From positions 1 through 64,000 of the forward strand of contig CALDID010000179.1 of NCBI GenBank assembly GCA_937901865.1: a stretch of DNA of 64,000 nucleotides, in the 5' to 3' direction. The stretch comes from an uncultured Treponema sp. (GTDB lineage Bacteria > Spirochaetota > Spirochaetia > Treponematales > Treponemataceae). This document shows, in pieces, positions 43,945-54,081 of this stretch. The notes beneath the pieces are model-generated. The model was given only the letters and a program-made list of their open reading frames with translations. It had not been told where the DNA came from and searched no databases. The position numbers and the translations under genes are program-made. The number at the start of each line of letters is the position of its first letter. Position 1 is the stretch's first letter.

Positions 43945-44265
43945 TTATTCAAAGTGGAACATTTGAACCAACGGCTTCGACACAGGAGAGTTATCAGGAT
44001 TTACCTCCATAATGTCAGCCATCATATCCCACCATTTCTGCGTGATAGGCGTTACCGTTTGAGAATCTCCCGTAAAGCCTTCTTTCACTTTCTGCACCGC
44101 GAATAAGATATTCGTTTCTTCATCTAGGAAGATATTGTAATCATAAACGCCTGCATTTTTCAGTTCAGTTTTTAGCTCATTCCAGATATTGTCGTGTCTT
44201 TTCTTGTATTCAGCAGCCTGACCTGCATTGAGCTTCATCTTGAACGCAACGATTTTATCAGCCAT
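43945..44265 (-). CDS. rhaM: L-rhamnose mutarotase
   Basis: Interconverts rhamnose anomers ahead of the isomerase. The 106-aa protein has the family signs: FKMKLNAGQAAEYKKRHDNIW (the catalytic His in KRHDNIW), YNIFLDEETNILFAVQ, and QKWWDMMADIMEVNPD. I take the ATG at 44265, which follows GGGAGATAAC. It lies 27 nt downstream of rhaA. Confidence 0.94.
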   Translation of the reverse strand: MADKIVAFKMKLNAGQAAEYKKRHDNIWNELKTELKNAGVYDYNIFLDEETNILFAVQKVKEGFTGDSQTVTPITQKWWDMMADIMEVNPDNSPVSKPLVQMFHFE

Positions 44266-44292
44266 TGTTATCTCCCGTTTCAACAACAAAAC

Positions 44293-45543
44293 TTATCGCT
44301 TTGAAGTTACATCAGCTTCATATTTTGCGACTTCGTCGATTACGCCCAAATCGTTCGGAACATTGCTCTGTGCGCAGTATTCATTCCATACATCTGCAAA
44401 CGGCAAAGTCTTTTCTGCCTCGATGAGTGCAAGGCGTGCGCCGTAATTGCCAGCGTCTTCGTATTCGCACAATTTCTTGTTCGGCATCAACAGCGCGTGC
44501 AACAAAGCCTTTTGAGAAGCTCTGCTTCCTGTTGCCCATGCACCAATGCGGTTAATAGAAGCGTCAAAGTAATCCGTGCCGATATGAATTTTATCGAGCT
44601 GATTTGTCTTAACAATTTCTTCCGCAACACTGCGAAGCTCATCGTTATAAAGAATAACGTGGTCGCTGTCCCATCTCACTCCACGAGATAAGTGGAACAA
44701 TAAGCCTGGAACATACATCAATACTGTGCCGATTTTGTCTGCAACATTTTCTGTCGGGTGGAAATGACCAAGGTCAAGGGTGAGCATAATGTCATTCTTG
44801 ATTGCATAGCCTAAATAGAACTCATTGCTTCCCACAACATAAGACTCTGTACCAATTCCGAACACCTTAGACTCTACAGAGTCAAGCAAATACTCTTTAG
44901 AAATCTTTGTCTTCAAAATCTCATCGAGAGAACTCTTCAAAATCTCACGGTATATATTGCGGTCTGCAGGAATATCTTTCATACCGTCGGCAATCCAAAT
45001 ATTGTGAACACAAGCAGAACCTTGCGCCTTACCCATAGCCTCGCCGATTTCTCTACATCTCTTTGAATGTTCAATCCAAAAATCTCTGATACCCTTATCT
45101 TTGCTTGTCAAAGTCAAGCCGTCAGCTTTTGGGTGTGAAAAGAACGTGCTGTTAAAATCCAGTGCAAGATTGTGCTCTTTTGCCCAATCAATCCAGCTTT
45201 GAAAGTGCTCTACGCCGATTGCGTCGCGGTCAACCTTTTTACTCGATGAGAAATCTGCATAGTTTGCATGCAAGTTCAATCTGTATTTTCCAGGTGTAAG
45301 GCTCAATGCCTTGAGAATATCACTGCGGAGCTCTTCCATGTTGCGCGCTCTTCCAGGGTAATTTCCTGTAACCGCAAGCCCGCTTCCAAGAGCTGTCTCA
45401 GAGTTTTCAAAACCTACAATATCATCACCCTGCCAACAATGAAGAGAAATAGGGATTTGCTTTAGAGTTTCAATAGCCTTATCAGTGTCTATGCCTAAAG
45501 ATGCATACACTTCTTTTGCTCGTTCATAGTTACTACTTGCCAT
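44293..45543 (-). CDS. rhaA: L-rhamnose isomerase
   Basis: Converts L-rhamnose to L-rhamnulose in the cytoplasm. The 416-aa enzyme is of the E. coli RhaA type, with SLHCWQGDDIVGFE, NLHANYAD, the metal-site stretch TLDLGHFHPTENV, and WDSDHVIL. The ATG at 45543 is chosen because AAGGAG precedes it; an upstream extension at 45582 has none. Confidence 0.96.
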   Translation of the reverse strand: MASSNYERAKEVYASLGIDTDKAIETLKQIPISLHCWQGDDIVGFENSETALGSGLAVTGNYPGRARNMEELRSDILKALSLTPGKYRLNLHANYADFSSSKKVDRDAIGVEHFQSWIDWAKEHNLALDFNSTFFSHPKADGLTLTSKDKGIRDFWIEHSKRCREIGEAMGKAQGSACVHNIWIADGMKDIPADRNIYREILKSSLDEILKTKISKEYLLDSVESKVFGIGTESYVVGSNEFYLGYAIKNDIMLTLDLGHFHPTENVADKIGTVLMYVPGLLFHLSRGVRWDSDHVILYNDELRSVAEEIVKTNQLDKIHIGTDYFDASINRIGAWATGSRASQKALLHALLMPNKKLCEYEDAGNYGARLALIEAEKTLPFADVWNEYCAQSNVPNDLGVIDEVAKYEADVTSKR

Positions 45544-45618
45544 ATATGTAACACTCCTTGTGTGTAATTTCCTGTCATTCAAGCTACTTAGAATGATAAA
45601 GGCATAACACTACGTTCA

Positions 45619-45640
45619 CCTTGACTAAACAATCTGTCAA
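45619..45640 (-). promoter_or_regulatory. rhaA promoter region with possible AraC-protein site
   Basis: On the minus strand a TTGACA is at 45640-45635, followed by TTTAGTCAAGG at 45629-45619, which matches TTTTGTCAAGG in front of rhaB. The -10 box is not certain; TGTTAT downstream is the best candidate. Confidence 0.35.
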
Positions 45641-45653
45641 TAGCATTTTTTCG

Positions 45654-47654
45654 TCATTCTATTGCTTCATTTGCCAAAGAAGCTGCTCTAGCCGCCTCTA
45701 CAGCCTTTTCTTTTGTCGTTCCGCTCATCTCTAAAGCCTCTTCAGTCTTTTTCTTTCTGCGGTTGAGTCTTTGACTCTCTTTTTTCGCCGCTAACAATAT
45801 CTCGCTTGCAATCTCAGCCCTAACGTGCAGCACCTGCGCAATCTGCGACTCTTGAGAAGCAGAAAGCTCCTCTATCGTCGTAAACGCCTTTGCCAATGCC
45901 TTTGCTCTTTTTTCTGCAACATGCGGCAAAGAAGTAAAAGGAGAGATGACATTTTCTTTTGTGCGTAACTCTTGATTGCGGCTCGTGGCGAATCGGTGCG
46001 TTTCATCGCGAACTCGCTGCAGCAAACGCAGTGCATCGGAGTGCTTCGGCAAGCAAATGGGGCTAGAAGCGTGCGGCAACCAAATCTCCTCGTCCCTTTT
46101 TGCAAGCCCTGCAATCGCAATGTCGAGCCCTAACGACGAGATAATTGAATCAACAGCATTCACTTGCCCTATACCGCCATCGATTAAAATCAAGTCGGGC
46201 AATTCTTTATTGTCGTTCAAAAGCCTTGTGTAGCGACGACTCGTAGCCTCTTTCATACTTGCAAAATCGTCTATTAAGCCATCTGTCGTCTTTAAGCGGT
46301 ATTCACGATAATTTTTCTTGTCAGGGTTTCCGTTGTAAAAGCTGATTAAAGACGCTACAGGGAACTTTCCGCCGATATGAGCAATATCAAAACCTTCTAT
46401 TCGCCGCGGAAGATTCTTCAAAGAAAGCACTTTTTGCAATTCTTCAAGCGCAGGAGTATCACATTTCTTTCTGTTTCGGCGAATAATATCCTCTTTTGCA
46501 TTCTGATATGCCATTCTAATCGTCGCTTTATGCCGTTCTTCGCTCAAAACTGCATTACTTTTATACCGATATGGCTTCGCATCATCTTCTTTTACATCAT
46601 TTTGAATAAGAATTGCATGAATTTCTGGACAATACGCATAGTTTTTAGTAAACCAATGGCGAATTTCGTCAAGATATTCCGATAATGAGCTTTCTGTATC
46701 TGCGATAAGAGGCAAAAAGACACTCGGCGGCACTTTTTCTTTTTCGTCGTAATACGCGCACAAAAACTCGCCCACCAAGTCGCTATCTTCGCTCAAAGAA
46801 GACACTTGCAATAGATGATGCTCTGTAAGTTTGCCAAGCCTGACGCTTAGCACAGAGAATGACACCATTTCCCCCTCACGCGCAAAAGCTATGTAATCCC
46901 TGTCTGCGCTATCAAATGTTTCAACAATATTTTGATTTTGCATAACAAGCAAAGCCTTCAAGCCATCGCGAAGACGAGCAGCCTTTTCAAAATCCAAGTT
47001 TTTCGCCGCTTCTTTCATCTCTTTTTCAATTCTGTTTTTTGTTTGCTCGCCTTTATTTTCAAGAAGCCTTCGTATTTCGTCGATAAATTGGTTATAGGCT
47101 TTTTTATCGATTTTATCTAAGCAGGGAGCTTTGCACGCGCCTATATGATAATACATACAAGCGTGATTTTTTCGCATTGTTTTACATCGCCTTATGGGAT
47201 ATAATTTATAAAGGGTCTTGATAAAAACATCGAGCGCATTAGCATCGGGAAATGGTCCAAAATAAAAAGAGCCATCTTCTATAATGCGGCGAGTTTTTAT
47301 GATTTTTGGGTAATCTTCTTTCGTTATCTTCAGCGACGGATAAGATTTTCCGTCTTTGAGATTGATATTATAGCGAGGGGTGTATTTTTTTATTAGGTTG
47401 TTTTCCAACAAAAACGCTTCATACTCGTTCATTGTTGTGATATACTCTATCGAAATGGCGTGAGCAATAAGAAGTTGAGTTTTAATGTCTTTTTGCCCAG
47501 AAAAGTACGATGATAGGCGGTTTTTAAGGTTTTTCGCCTTACCAACGTAAATCACCGTAGCGTTTCGGTCGCGCCATAAATAAACTCCACTGGAACTTGG
47601 TGCATTCAGTGCTGTTTGATGCAGGTTTTCTCTTGTATCTATATCGTTTGTCAT
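45654..47654 (-). CDS. uvrC: Excinuclease ABC subunit C
   Basis: Makes both incisions in nucleotide excision repair. The 666-aa protein has the GIY-YIG nuclease domain (about 18-95: GVYLWRD then VIYVGKAKNLKNR), a cysteine-containing segment (about 150-180), a UVR motif for UvrB binding (about 215-245), the RNase H-like endonuclease domain with GFDIAHIGG and LILIDGGIGQ, and a C-terminal helix-hairpin-helix region followed by a charged tail. Its N-terminal coding start overlaps the region just upstream of the divergent LamG gene. Confidence 0.97.
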   Translation of the reverse strand: MTNDIDTRENLHQTALNAPSSSGVYLWRDRNATVIYVGKAKNLKNRLSSYFSGQKDIKTQLLIAHAISIEYITTMNEYEAFLLENNLIKKYTPRYNINLKDGKSYPSLKITKEDYPKIIKTRRIIEDGSFYFGPFPDANALDVFIKTLYKLYPIRRCKTMRKNHACMYYHIGACKAPCLDKIDKKAYNQFIDEIRRLLENKGEQTKNRIEKEMKEAAKNLDFEKAARLRDGLKALLVMQNQNIVETFDSADRDYIAFAREGEMVSFSVLSVRLGKLTEHHLLQVSSLSEDSDLVGEFLCAYYDEKEKVPPSVFLPLIADTESSLSEYLDEIRHWFTKNYAYCPEIHAILIQNDVKEDDAKPYRYKSNAVLSEERHKATIRMAYQNAKEDIIRRNRKKCDTPALEELQKVLSLKNLPRRIEGFDIAHIGGKFPVASLISFYNGNPDKKNYREYRLKTTDGLIDDFASMKEATSRRYTRLLNDNKELPDLILIDGGIGQVNAVDSIISSLGLDIAIAGLAKRDEEIWLPHASSPICLPKHSDALRLLQRVRDETHRFATSRNQELRTKENVISPFTSLPHVAEKRAKALAKAFTTIEELSASQESQIAQVLHVRAEIASEILLAAKKESQRLNRRKKKTEEALEMSGTTKEKAVEAARAASLANEAIE

Positions 47655-47666
47655 AGGCTGGTTTGT

Positions 47667-49226
47667 ATGTCTGTAAAAAGTTCTCTCTCCAAAATACTTC
47701 GATTTGCGTCAGTTTGTCTACTGTCTACCGCAATATTTTTTCCACTTTCTGCGGAATCTAAAACAATAACCTTAGGCGGAAAAAACGGCTGGAACAATCT
47801 TTCTTATGAAAAGAACATCGAATACAATAAAGGAAAATTCGGTTGGGAATGTGTAGAGCTTGCAACAAACTCAAGGCGAGAAACTGAATACACAGATTTG
47901 CTTTTGGACTTTGAAAAAGCCTCTTCTACTGATAAAACGGGAAACTATGAAATCCTAGCAGACGGCTTTACGCTTTCTAAAAAAGCAAAAATGGGAAAGA
48001 AAGCAGGTCTTTCTACAAGCCATACAGAAGGGATAAAGCTGAAGGGAAAAGAAAATACACTTTTCGGCTCAAGCGGAGAGACTGGTTCATTTTCAATAGA
48101 GTTTTGGCTTTGCCCGTCAATCTCTGAAAACGGCGAAATCATTTTTTCATGGCGTTCTTCTCGCACAATCGACGAATATGTTACCTATCAGATGATTACT
48201 GCTTCTTTCTTTAATAATCACCTTGAATGGAAGTTTTCTAATGTATTCGACGGCTACAAAGAAAACAATGGAGAGCTTTCTCTTAAAAGCTACCGAACTA
48301 TTATCCCAAATACTTGGGCGCACCACGTTATCAGTTTTGATGAACAAACAGGGCTTATTGAATATCGCATAGACGGCAAAATAGAAGATTTGAAATATGC
48401 CACACCTACAGGGCACGAGAGAGGCGGTAGCATATATATGCCAAATCTCGGAGTTGTTGCAGAACTTGAACTCTGTCCGCTTTTCACAGGCAGCATAGAT
48501 GATTTTAGAATATTAAGAACAAACATAGACGGTATTCCTTCTTCACAGGCTTTACGCAGTTTTAAGGCACTGCCAAAAGATGATAATTTATCACAAATCG
48601 CTTATGATGATTACAAGCTAACAGGCGGCAGAATCGAAAGCCAACCGCTACAAGTAAATCCTGGCTCTGTATTAGAAAGCGTCGACTCGCTTATAAACAC
48701 GCCAAAACAAACTACTGTACAGCTCTTTGTTCGTGGGGGAGATAATTATTTCACTTGGACTGATACCTATCCTGAATGGAAAAGTGTAAATGCAGACGGA
48801 AGCGTCAACGGTGTAAGAGGTCAATACTTTCAAGTTGCAGCAGATTTATACCCTGACGGCAACGGCAAAATATCTCCTTCTATAACGCAGATTAAGCTCA
48901 ATTATTCAGAAACGCCTCTTCCGCTTCCGCCGTTCAAAGTTTCGGCAAAAGCAGGAAATGGCAGCGTAACGCTTTCTTGGTCGCACTCATTAGATGATTC
49001 TGTTGGCGGCTATTATCTTTATTATGGAACACGACCTGGCGAATACCTCGGAAGAGGTGCAATACAAGGCTCTTCGCCTGTAGACGCTGGTAATATCTCA
49101 ACTTACACGATTACAGGCTTAAAAAATGGTACTTTGTATTATTTTGCAATCGCCACTTATTCAAGCATTGATAAATCTTTTATTGGTACTTTGTCTAACG
49201 AAGTTAGTGCAAGACCTTTGGAGTAA
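47667..49226 (+). CDS. Exported LamG/fibronectin type III protein
   Basis: The 519-aa protein has a signal peptide (about 1-29, ending near SAES). A concanavalin-like LamG domain (about 110-260; GSFSIEFWLCPS and WAHHVISFDEQTGLIEYRIDG) is followed by a middle beta region and a C-terminal fibronectin type III domain (about 430-519; SVTLSWSHS through TYTITGLKNGTLYYFAIAT). Likely a surface or periplasmic binding protein; ligand unknown. I choose the ATG at 47667 because longer starts run into uvrC and lack a signal peptide. It is followed 6 nt later by the TPR gene. Confidence 0.8.
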   Translation: MSVKSSLSKILRFASVCLLSTAIFFPLSAESKTITLGGKNGWNNLSYEKNIEYNKGKFGWECVELATNSRRETEYTDLLLDFEKASSTDKTGNYEILADGFTLSKKAKMGKKAGLSTSHTEGIKLKGKENTLFGSSGETGSFSIEFWLCPSISENGEIIFSWRSSRTIDEYVTYQMITASFFNNHLEWKFSNVFDGYKENNGELSLKSYRTIIPNTWAHHVISFDEQTGLIEYRIDGKIEDLKYATPTGHERGGSIYMPNLGVVAELELCPLFTGSIDDFRILRTNIDGIPSSQALRSFKALPKDDNLSQIAYDDYKLTGGRIESQPLQVNPGSVLESVDSLINTPKQTTVQLFVRGGDNYFTWTDTYPEWKSVNADGSVNGVRGQYFQVAADLYPDGNGKISPSITQIKLNYSETPLPLPPFKVSAKAGNGSVTLSWSHSLDDSVGGYYLYYGTRPGEYLGRGAIQGSSPVDAGNISTYTITGLKNGTLYYFAIATYSSIDKSFIGTLSNEVSARPLE

Positions 49227-49232
49227 AGAGCT

Positions 49233-51698
49233 ATGATAGACAATCTTTTATTAAGCCGCGCAAAAGCAGCGGTTCTCGCCCGCGACTTTCAGCTGGCAAC
49301 GAGGCTCTATAAAAACTTATTGAAAGAAAATCCAACCGATGTTTCACTGCTCAGTCAGCTCGGAAATATGTACGTAAAATCAGGGAACGACGAAAAGGCT
49401 CTCCCTATTTTCAATCAGATTCTCTCACTAGATAGCGACAATCTTGTGGCTATGAACAATCTTGGTGCGATTTATAGACGAAAAAAAGAATATGATTCTT
49501 CTGTTGAAATCTTGCAAAAAGCACGCAGTGTTCACGGCGATAATTCTCAAGTCGAGTATAACTTAGGCTTCACTTATAAGATTATGGGAGAATCAGAAAA
49601 AGCTATTCAATGCTTTGAAGATGTAATAGAAGAAAACCCGTCTGATGTTTTAGCCTATAATCACATCGGTTCTATTTATGCAGAGCGAAAACGACACGAA
49701 GAAGCGGTGCAATCATATTTGCGCGGATTGAAAATCGACCCAAATCACCCTGTATTGCATTTGAATTTAGCTAAAAGCTATGAGAAGCTCAAAAAATATG
49801 ATGAGGCTCTTTTTGAATATGAAAATGCACTAAGGACAAAGCCAGGTTGGATAGAAGCCATCGACGGATATGCCGATTTATTGATGAAAGGAAGAAAGGC
49901 AAAAGATGCAAGTGCTATTGTAATGCAAGCGATTCGCCTTAATCCTGAAGACGCAAAAATGCATTCGAAGCTTGGCGGTATTCTTTCAAAACAAGGTGAT
50001 TTAGAAAGCTCTATCGACGAGTATTCTCAAGCACTCAAGATAAAAGACGATTATGCACCTGCACTTTCAGGTCTTGCCTCTTCTTACGAAAAACAGGGTA
50101 ATTTCTCTGCTGCTATTCAGACGATGGAAAAGCTAGAAAGCGTTAAGCCAAATAATGCAGAGGTATTGCAACAGTATTCGGGAATATTGCTGTCAGCTGA
50201 TAAAACTGATGAAGCAAAAGAAAAACTCGATACGCTCATAGAAATGGCTGAAGATGACCCGCATACACTCAATTTGCTTGGTCAATATCACATTTGTACA
50301 GGTAATTTTGACAATGCAAAGAAATGCTTTGACAAAATCGAAGAGCTTTACCCTGCATTCAAAGAATATCTCAAAGACGGCGCAAAGAGAATGAAGCAAC
50401 AAGGTATTTTTGATGAAGCGGAAACACTGCAAAAGCAATATCTTGCTCTTCACCCAGAAGACCCAGATTCATTGTCGTTCTTAGCAAATTTATATGAAGA
50501 GCAAAACAAAGTTTCAGAAGCACTTGAGTTTTATAAAAGGTCGCTTAATGTATTCGGCGATAATATCGAGTATGCCAAAAGCGTCGAACGGCTTCAGCAA
50601 CAGCTAAAAAGCGAAGAAGCCCCAATTTATGACACAACAGCAGATATTGACAGAGAGACAAGCAGTATCGCTGCTTTACAGAATGAAAACGCAGTTTCTG
50701 ACGACGAAGCTGATGACAAAGAAGAAAATGAAGAGGCTGTAGACGATACGAATTCTTCTATAGAGAATATAGAAGAAGAGAATATAGAAGATGTTGCAGA
50801 ATCAGACGAAGAGAATCAAGAAGCAGAGAGTGAAGAGGAAAACGAAGCGAAAAGCGATGATGACGATATTTTCTCTATGGACTTCGGCGAGAGCGAAAGT
50901 ACAGACGACCTTTTTGCAAGTACTGCAACAACAGATAATATCACTCCTCCAGAACCACATAATACAGAAGATGATATTTCAAAGAGCATAGATAAAGTCG
51001 TTCCCCTTGATGAAATTACCGATTTTGACTTTTCAGGAATGCACCACGATTTAACTCCTGATGAAACACTTGCTTGGTCCTTGCACGAAAGCGAACCAAT
51101 CGGTAAAAAGTTCGATAAAACGATTGGTGTATTTCACATCAATCAACCGCTTCCAAACAATGCTACTAAAAAAGTTCCAGACATCGATTCTGCGTGGGAT
51201 AATTCAGAAGTGCAACCAAAAGAGAAATTCGATTACTTCAACGATTTCAACGATATTTCTGCAGATGATTTCTCCGAAGCCGTCGATATGACTCCTCAAA
51301 CTGATTCAGAAGAAACAGCTCAAACAGATTCTTCTGAACCTACAAAAGAACTCGATTTAGCAGAACTTGAAAAAGAAGCATTACCTCTTTTTGAGAAAAT
51401 ACACGATATGACTTCTTTCTTGCCAGAAGAAAAAAAAGAGCAATTCTTTGAAAGCAAACCGCGTATTCTTCTCGATTATGTCTTATCGAAACTACATAAC
51501 GAAGATGGTCTTTTCACTCTTGCACAGAAACAAAGAACAAAACTCGGTATTAAAGACAATACAAATGAAACCGCTATAAATCGAGAGAGCATAAAGAACA
51601 CGTTACAATGTTTAATGTCGCTCTCTGAAAGTCTTAGCGATAAATCTCTTTGTGTTGCGCTCGAAAATGAAGGCGAAAAACTTATTGCAAAGTTATGA
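49233..51698 (+). CDS. TPR-repeat protein with acidic linker
   Basis: The 821-aa protein has about twelve tetratricopeptide repeats (residues 5-455; for example AMNNLGAIYRRKKEYDSSVEI and AYNHIGSIYAERKRHEEAV). A very acidic linker (about 480-590) and a C-terminal region of unknown fold (about 590-821) follow. There is no signal peptide. TPR proteins act as assembly scaffolds. It is translationally linked to the LamG/FN3 gene upstream and to the ThpR-like gene by a 4-nt overlap, but no partner is evident. Confidence 0.85.
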   Translation: MIDNLLLSRAKAAVLARDFQLATRLYKNLLKENPTDVSLLSQLGNMYVKSGNDEKALPIFNQILSLDSDNLVAMNNLGAIYRRKKEYDSSVEILQKARSVHGDNSQVEYNLGFTYKIMGESEKAIQCFEDVIEENPSDVLAYNHIGSIYAERKRHEEAVQSYLRGLKIDPNHPVLHLNLAKSYEKLKKYDEALFEYENALRTKPGWIEAIDGYADLLMKGRKAKDASAIVMQAIRLNPEDAKMHSKLGGILSKQGDLESSIDEYSQALKIKDDYAPALSGLASSYEKQGNFSAAIQTMEKLESVKPNNAEVLQQYSGILLSADKTDEAKEKLDTLIEMAEDDPHTLNLLGQYHICTGNFDNAKKCFDKIEELYPAFKEYLKDGAKRMKQQGIFDEAETLQKQYLALHPEDPDSLSFLANLYEEQNKVSEALEFYKRSLNVFGDNIEYAKSVERLQQQLKSEEAPIYDTTADIDRETSSIAALQNENAVSDDEADDKEENEEAVDDTNSSIENIEEENIEDVAESDEENQEAESEEENEAKSDDDDIFSMDFGESESTDDLFASTATTDNITPPEPHNTEDDISKSIDKVVPLDEITDFDFSGMHHDLTPDETLAWSLHESEPIGKKFDKTIGVFHINQPLPNNATKKVPDIDSAWDNSEVQPKEKFDYFNDFNDISADDFSEAVDMTPQTDSEETAQTDSSEPTKELDLAELEKEALPLFEKIHDMTSFLPEEKKEQFFESKPRILLDYVLSKLHNEDGLFTLAQKQRTKLGIKDNTNETAINRESIKNTLQCLMSLSESLSDKSLCVALENEGEKLIAKL

Positions 51699-52249
51699 AG
51701 CAGAACTTTATAAATCAAACACATTTCTTAGGCGTGTTACTCCCTGAAGACATTGATGGAGAAATAGAGAGTGCAAGAGAATATATGAGAGGTGCTTTTG
51801 GCTGTAAAAGCGGACAGAAAACGCCTCTTCACGTTACTCTTGTGCCTCCATTTCACTTGAGCGAAGAGTTTTCTACAACCGATATTATACGCGCTATAAG
51901 AGAAATTGACTTTTCCCGCCTTGCGTTTACGAGCAAAATAGACGGCTACGACGCATTTGGCGACAGAACACTTTTTGCAAAAGTCATACCCAATACACAA
52001 TGGGTATCTTTGCGTGATACCGTGTTAAAAGCCCTCTTAAACGCAATTCCGCACTGCACTAAAAAAGATACTCGCCCGTTTACGCCTCATATCACTGTTG
52101 CTAATCGCGATATTCCAGCAGGTTCTTCAGTAAAAGCATTAAAGGCTTTGAATGAACTAGAGCTAAAGGTAAGTTTTTCCGTTGATAATATAACGATTTT
52201 TGAACGTAAAAACAGCCTCTGGGAAGTTGCAGACACAATCTGCTTTTAA
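51695..52249 (+). CDS. 2'-5' RNA ligase/phosphodiesterase family protein (ThpR-like)
   Basis: The 184-aa two-histidine phosphoesterase has paired HxTx motifs: HVTL at 46-49 (in PLHVTLVPPFHL) and HITV at 132-135. Family members open or hydrolyse RNA 2',3'-cyclic phosphates, and some ligate half-tRNAs in vitro. The ATG overlaps the TPR stop by 4 nt. Cytoplasmic; physiological substrate unknown. Confidence 0.88.
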   Translation: MKQNFINQTHFLGVLLPEDIDGEIESAREYMRGAFGCKSGQKTPLHVTLVPPFHLSEEFSTTDIIRAIREIDFSRLAFTSKIDGYDAFGDRTLFAKVIPNTQWVSLRDTVLKALLNAIPHCTKKDTRPFTPHITVANRDIPAGSSVKALKALNELELKVSFSVDNITIFERKNSLWEVADTICF

Positions 52250-52295
52250 GAGAGCACACTGTAACATACCCTATTCAAAACACTCTGTGCGTGCG

Positions 52296-52313
52296 CAGCC
52301 TATGGCTGTTTTT
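52296..52313 (+). terminator. Mini-hairpin with T tract after the ThpR-like gene
   Basis: CAGCCtatGGCTG (5-bp stem, 3-nt loop) followed by five T. It is the best small terminator-like member of the mini-hairpin family in this window. Confidence 0.5.
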
Positions 52314-52439
52314 ATCAAAAATGTGTCAATAAAAACTCTAGCGGATTTTACATAATCGATTAAAATAATAATCAATTCTTGTAATGAAAACAGGTGATGT
52401 CGGCTTTTTAGGACTGCGCCTGCTCGGAGGGTTAGTTTA

Positions 52440-54002
52440 ATGGCTTTGAAATCTATCAAAGATGTGATGAAAACAGTTTCTCGCCCAGAGAAAGTTTTGC
52501 AGTTTGGCGAAGGTGGATTCCTCCGCGCATTCGTAGATTGGCAAATTGATATTGCAAACGAAAAAGCAGGCTTTAACGGCAATATCGTTATCGTGCAGCC
52601 GCTCGAAAAAGGCATGGTTGACGCAATGAATGCGCAGAACAATCTTTATACAACAGTTCTTCGCGGTATGAAAGACGGAAAGCCTACCGTAGAAACTCGC
52701 TGTATCAATTCTGTCAGCCGCTCAATCAATCCATACACAAATTACGATGAATATATCGCGCTTGCATCTAGCCCAGATTTGCGCTTTATCGTATCCAACA
52801 CAACAGAAGCAGGTATTCGCTTCGATAGCGAAATTGACGGAATCCCTGTTACTCTTGACCAAAAGCCACAAAAAAACTTCCCTGCAAAAGTTACCGCATT
52901 CCTTTATAAGCGTTTCCAGGCGTTCAATGGCGACACAAGCAAGGGAATGATTCTTATTCCGTGTGAGCTCTCTGACCAAGCAGGATTGAACCTTCGCATT
53001 AACATTTTGCGCTATGCAGAGATGTGGCAGTTAGGACCTGACTTTATAAACTGGTTCGATGAGGCGTGTGATGTTTGCTCTTGTCTTGTAGACCGCATTG
53101 TTCCAGGCTATTTCCCACTCCTTTCTAAAGATGAAAACGGCAAAACACAAGCTGAAAACATCTGCGAAAAGCTCGGATATGAAGATAAATTGCTAGACAG
53201 CGCAGAGCTGTTCCATTTCTGGGTCATCGAAAGCAAAAAGAGCCACGAAGATGAGCTTCCGCTCGTAAAAGCAGGCTTGTCAGTTAAGTGGGTGAAGAAT
53301 ATGGACTACTATCACACAAGAAAAGTTCGTATCTTGAATGGTGCTCACACTTCAAGCGTACTCGCAGCATTCCTTTCTGGCTCTAACTATGTGCAGGACA
53401 TCGTATGCAGCGAAAAGGTTGGAAGCGGTTTCAACACTCCAAACGAAAGTGCGCACAAGTTTATGCGAAAAATCATCTTTGACGAAATTATCCCGTCAAT
53501 CGATGGCGACCAAGAAGACCTCAAAAGCTATGCAGAAGACGTTTGGACTCGTTTCCAAAATCCATTCAATCCACACCGCCTCATCGAGATTTCTTTGAAC
53601 TCTGTCGCAAAGTATTGGACAAGATGTTTGCCAAGCGTTACACAGTCTATTAAAAAGAATGGCAACGTGCCAAAGTTATTGGGCTTCTCGCTTGCATCTC
53701 TTATTGCTTTCTATAACGGAAGCGAAATCAAGACAGACGAAAAAGGCAAGAAGTATCTTGAGTCTACTCGCGACGAAAGCGTATACGGAAACTACGATGT
53801 AATGCCAGTATTGGAGTTCTTTGCAAAGCTCAACAGCGAAACAAAGGACGCAAAAGAAATTGCACACCGAGTGTTGAGCAACACAGATTTCTGGAAAGAA
53901 GATTTGACAAAATACGACGGCTTAGAAGATGCTGTTGCTTCCCACCTTGCCGACATCAAGACGAAAGGTATGAAGAAAGCTCTCGCCGACATCGTAGCCT
54001 AA
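52440..54002 (+). CDS. uxaB: Tagaturonate reductase / altronate oxidoreductase
   Basis: Reduces D-tagaturonate to D-altronate with NADH in galacturonate breakdown. The 520-aa mannitol-dehydrogenase-family protein has an N-terminal nucleotide region (QFGEGGFLRAFVDW at about 21-34, and VSNTTEAGIRFD), and the family signature region with KVRILNGAHTSSVLAAFLSG (about 296-315; the Lys/Asn/His cluster). GGAGGG lies upstream. No uxaA or uxaC is nearby. Fructuronate reductase is a less likely alternative. Confidence 0.88.
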   Translation: MALKSIKDVMKTVSRPEKVLQFGEGGFLRAFVDWQIDIANEKAGFNGNIVIVQPLEKGMVDAMNAQNNLYTTVLRGMKDGKPTVETRCINSVSRSINPYTNYDEYIALASSPDLRFIVSNTTEAGIRFDSEIDGIPVTLDQKPQKNFPAKVTAFLYKRFQAFNGDTSKGMILIPCELSDQAGLNLRINILRYAEMWQLGPDFINWFDEACDVCSCLVDRIVPGYFPLLSKDENGKTQAENICEKLGYEDKLLDSAELFHFWVIESKKSHEDELPLVKAGLSVKWVKNMDYYHTRKVRILNGAHTSSVLAAFLSGSNYVQDIVCSEKVGSGFNTPNESAHKFMRKIIFDEIIPSIDGDQEDLKSYAEDVWTRFQNPFNPHRLIEISLNSVAKYWTRCLPSVTQSIKKNGNVPKLLGFSLASLIAFYNGSEIKTDEKGKKYLESTRDESVYGNYDVMPVLEFFAKLNSETKDAKEIAHRVLSNTDFWKEDLTKYDGLEDAVASHLADIKTKGMKKALADIVA

Positions 54003-54028
54003 CGCAAGAATAGCATACTTAACATAAA

Positions 54029-54076
54029 AACTCCCGCTCGATGAAGTTTTTCACTCCGAGAGGGAGTTTTTTATTA
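54029..54076 (+). terminator. Intrinsic terminator of uxaB
   Basis: AAACTCCCgCTCG pairs with CGAGaGGGAGTTT around a 15-nt loop, followed by more T. Confidence 0.8.
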
Positions 54077-54081
54077 CAGAG

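Noticed and set aside
43895..43966. 23-codon ORF behind GGAGAGG after the AraC gene
   Set aside because: It has a ribosome-site-like start but is short, antisense to the end of rhaM, and not obviously conserved; left as an observation only.
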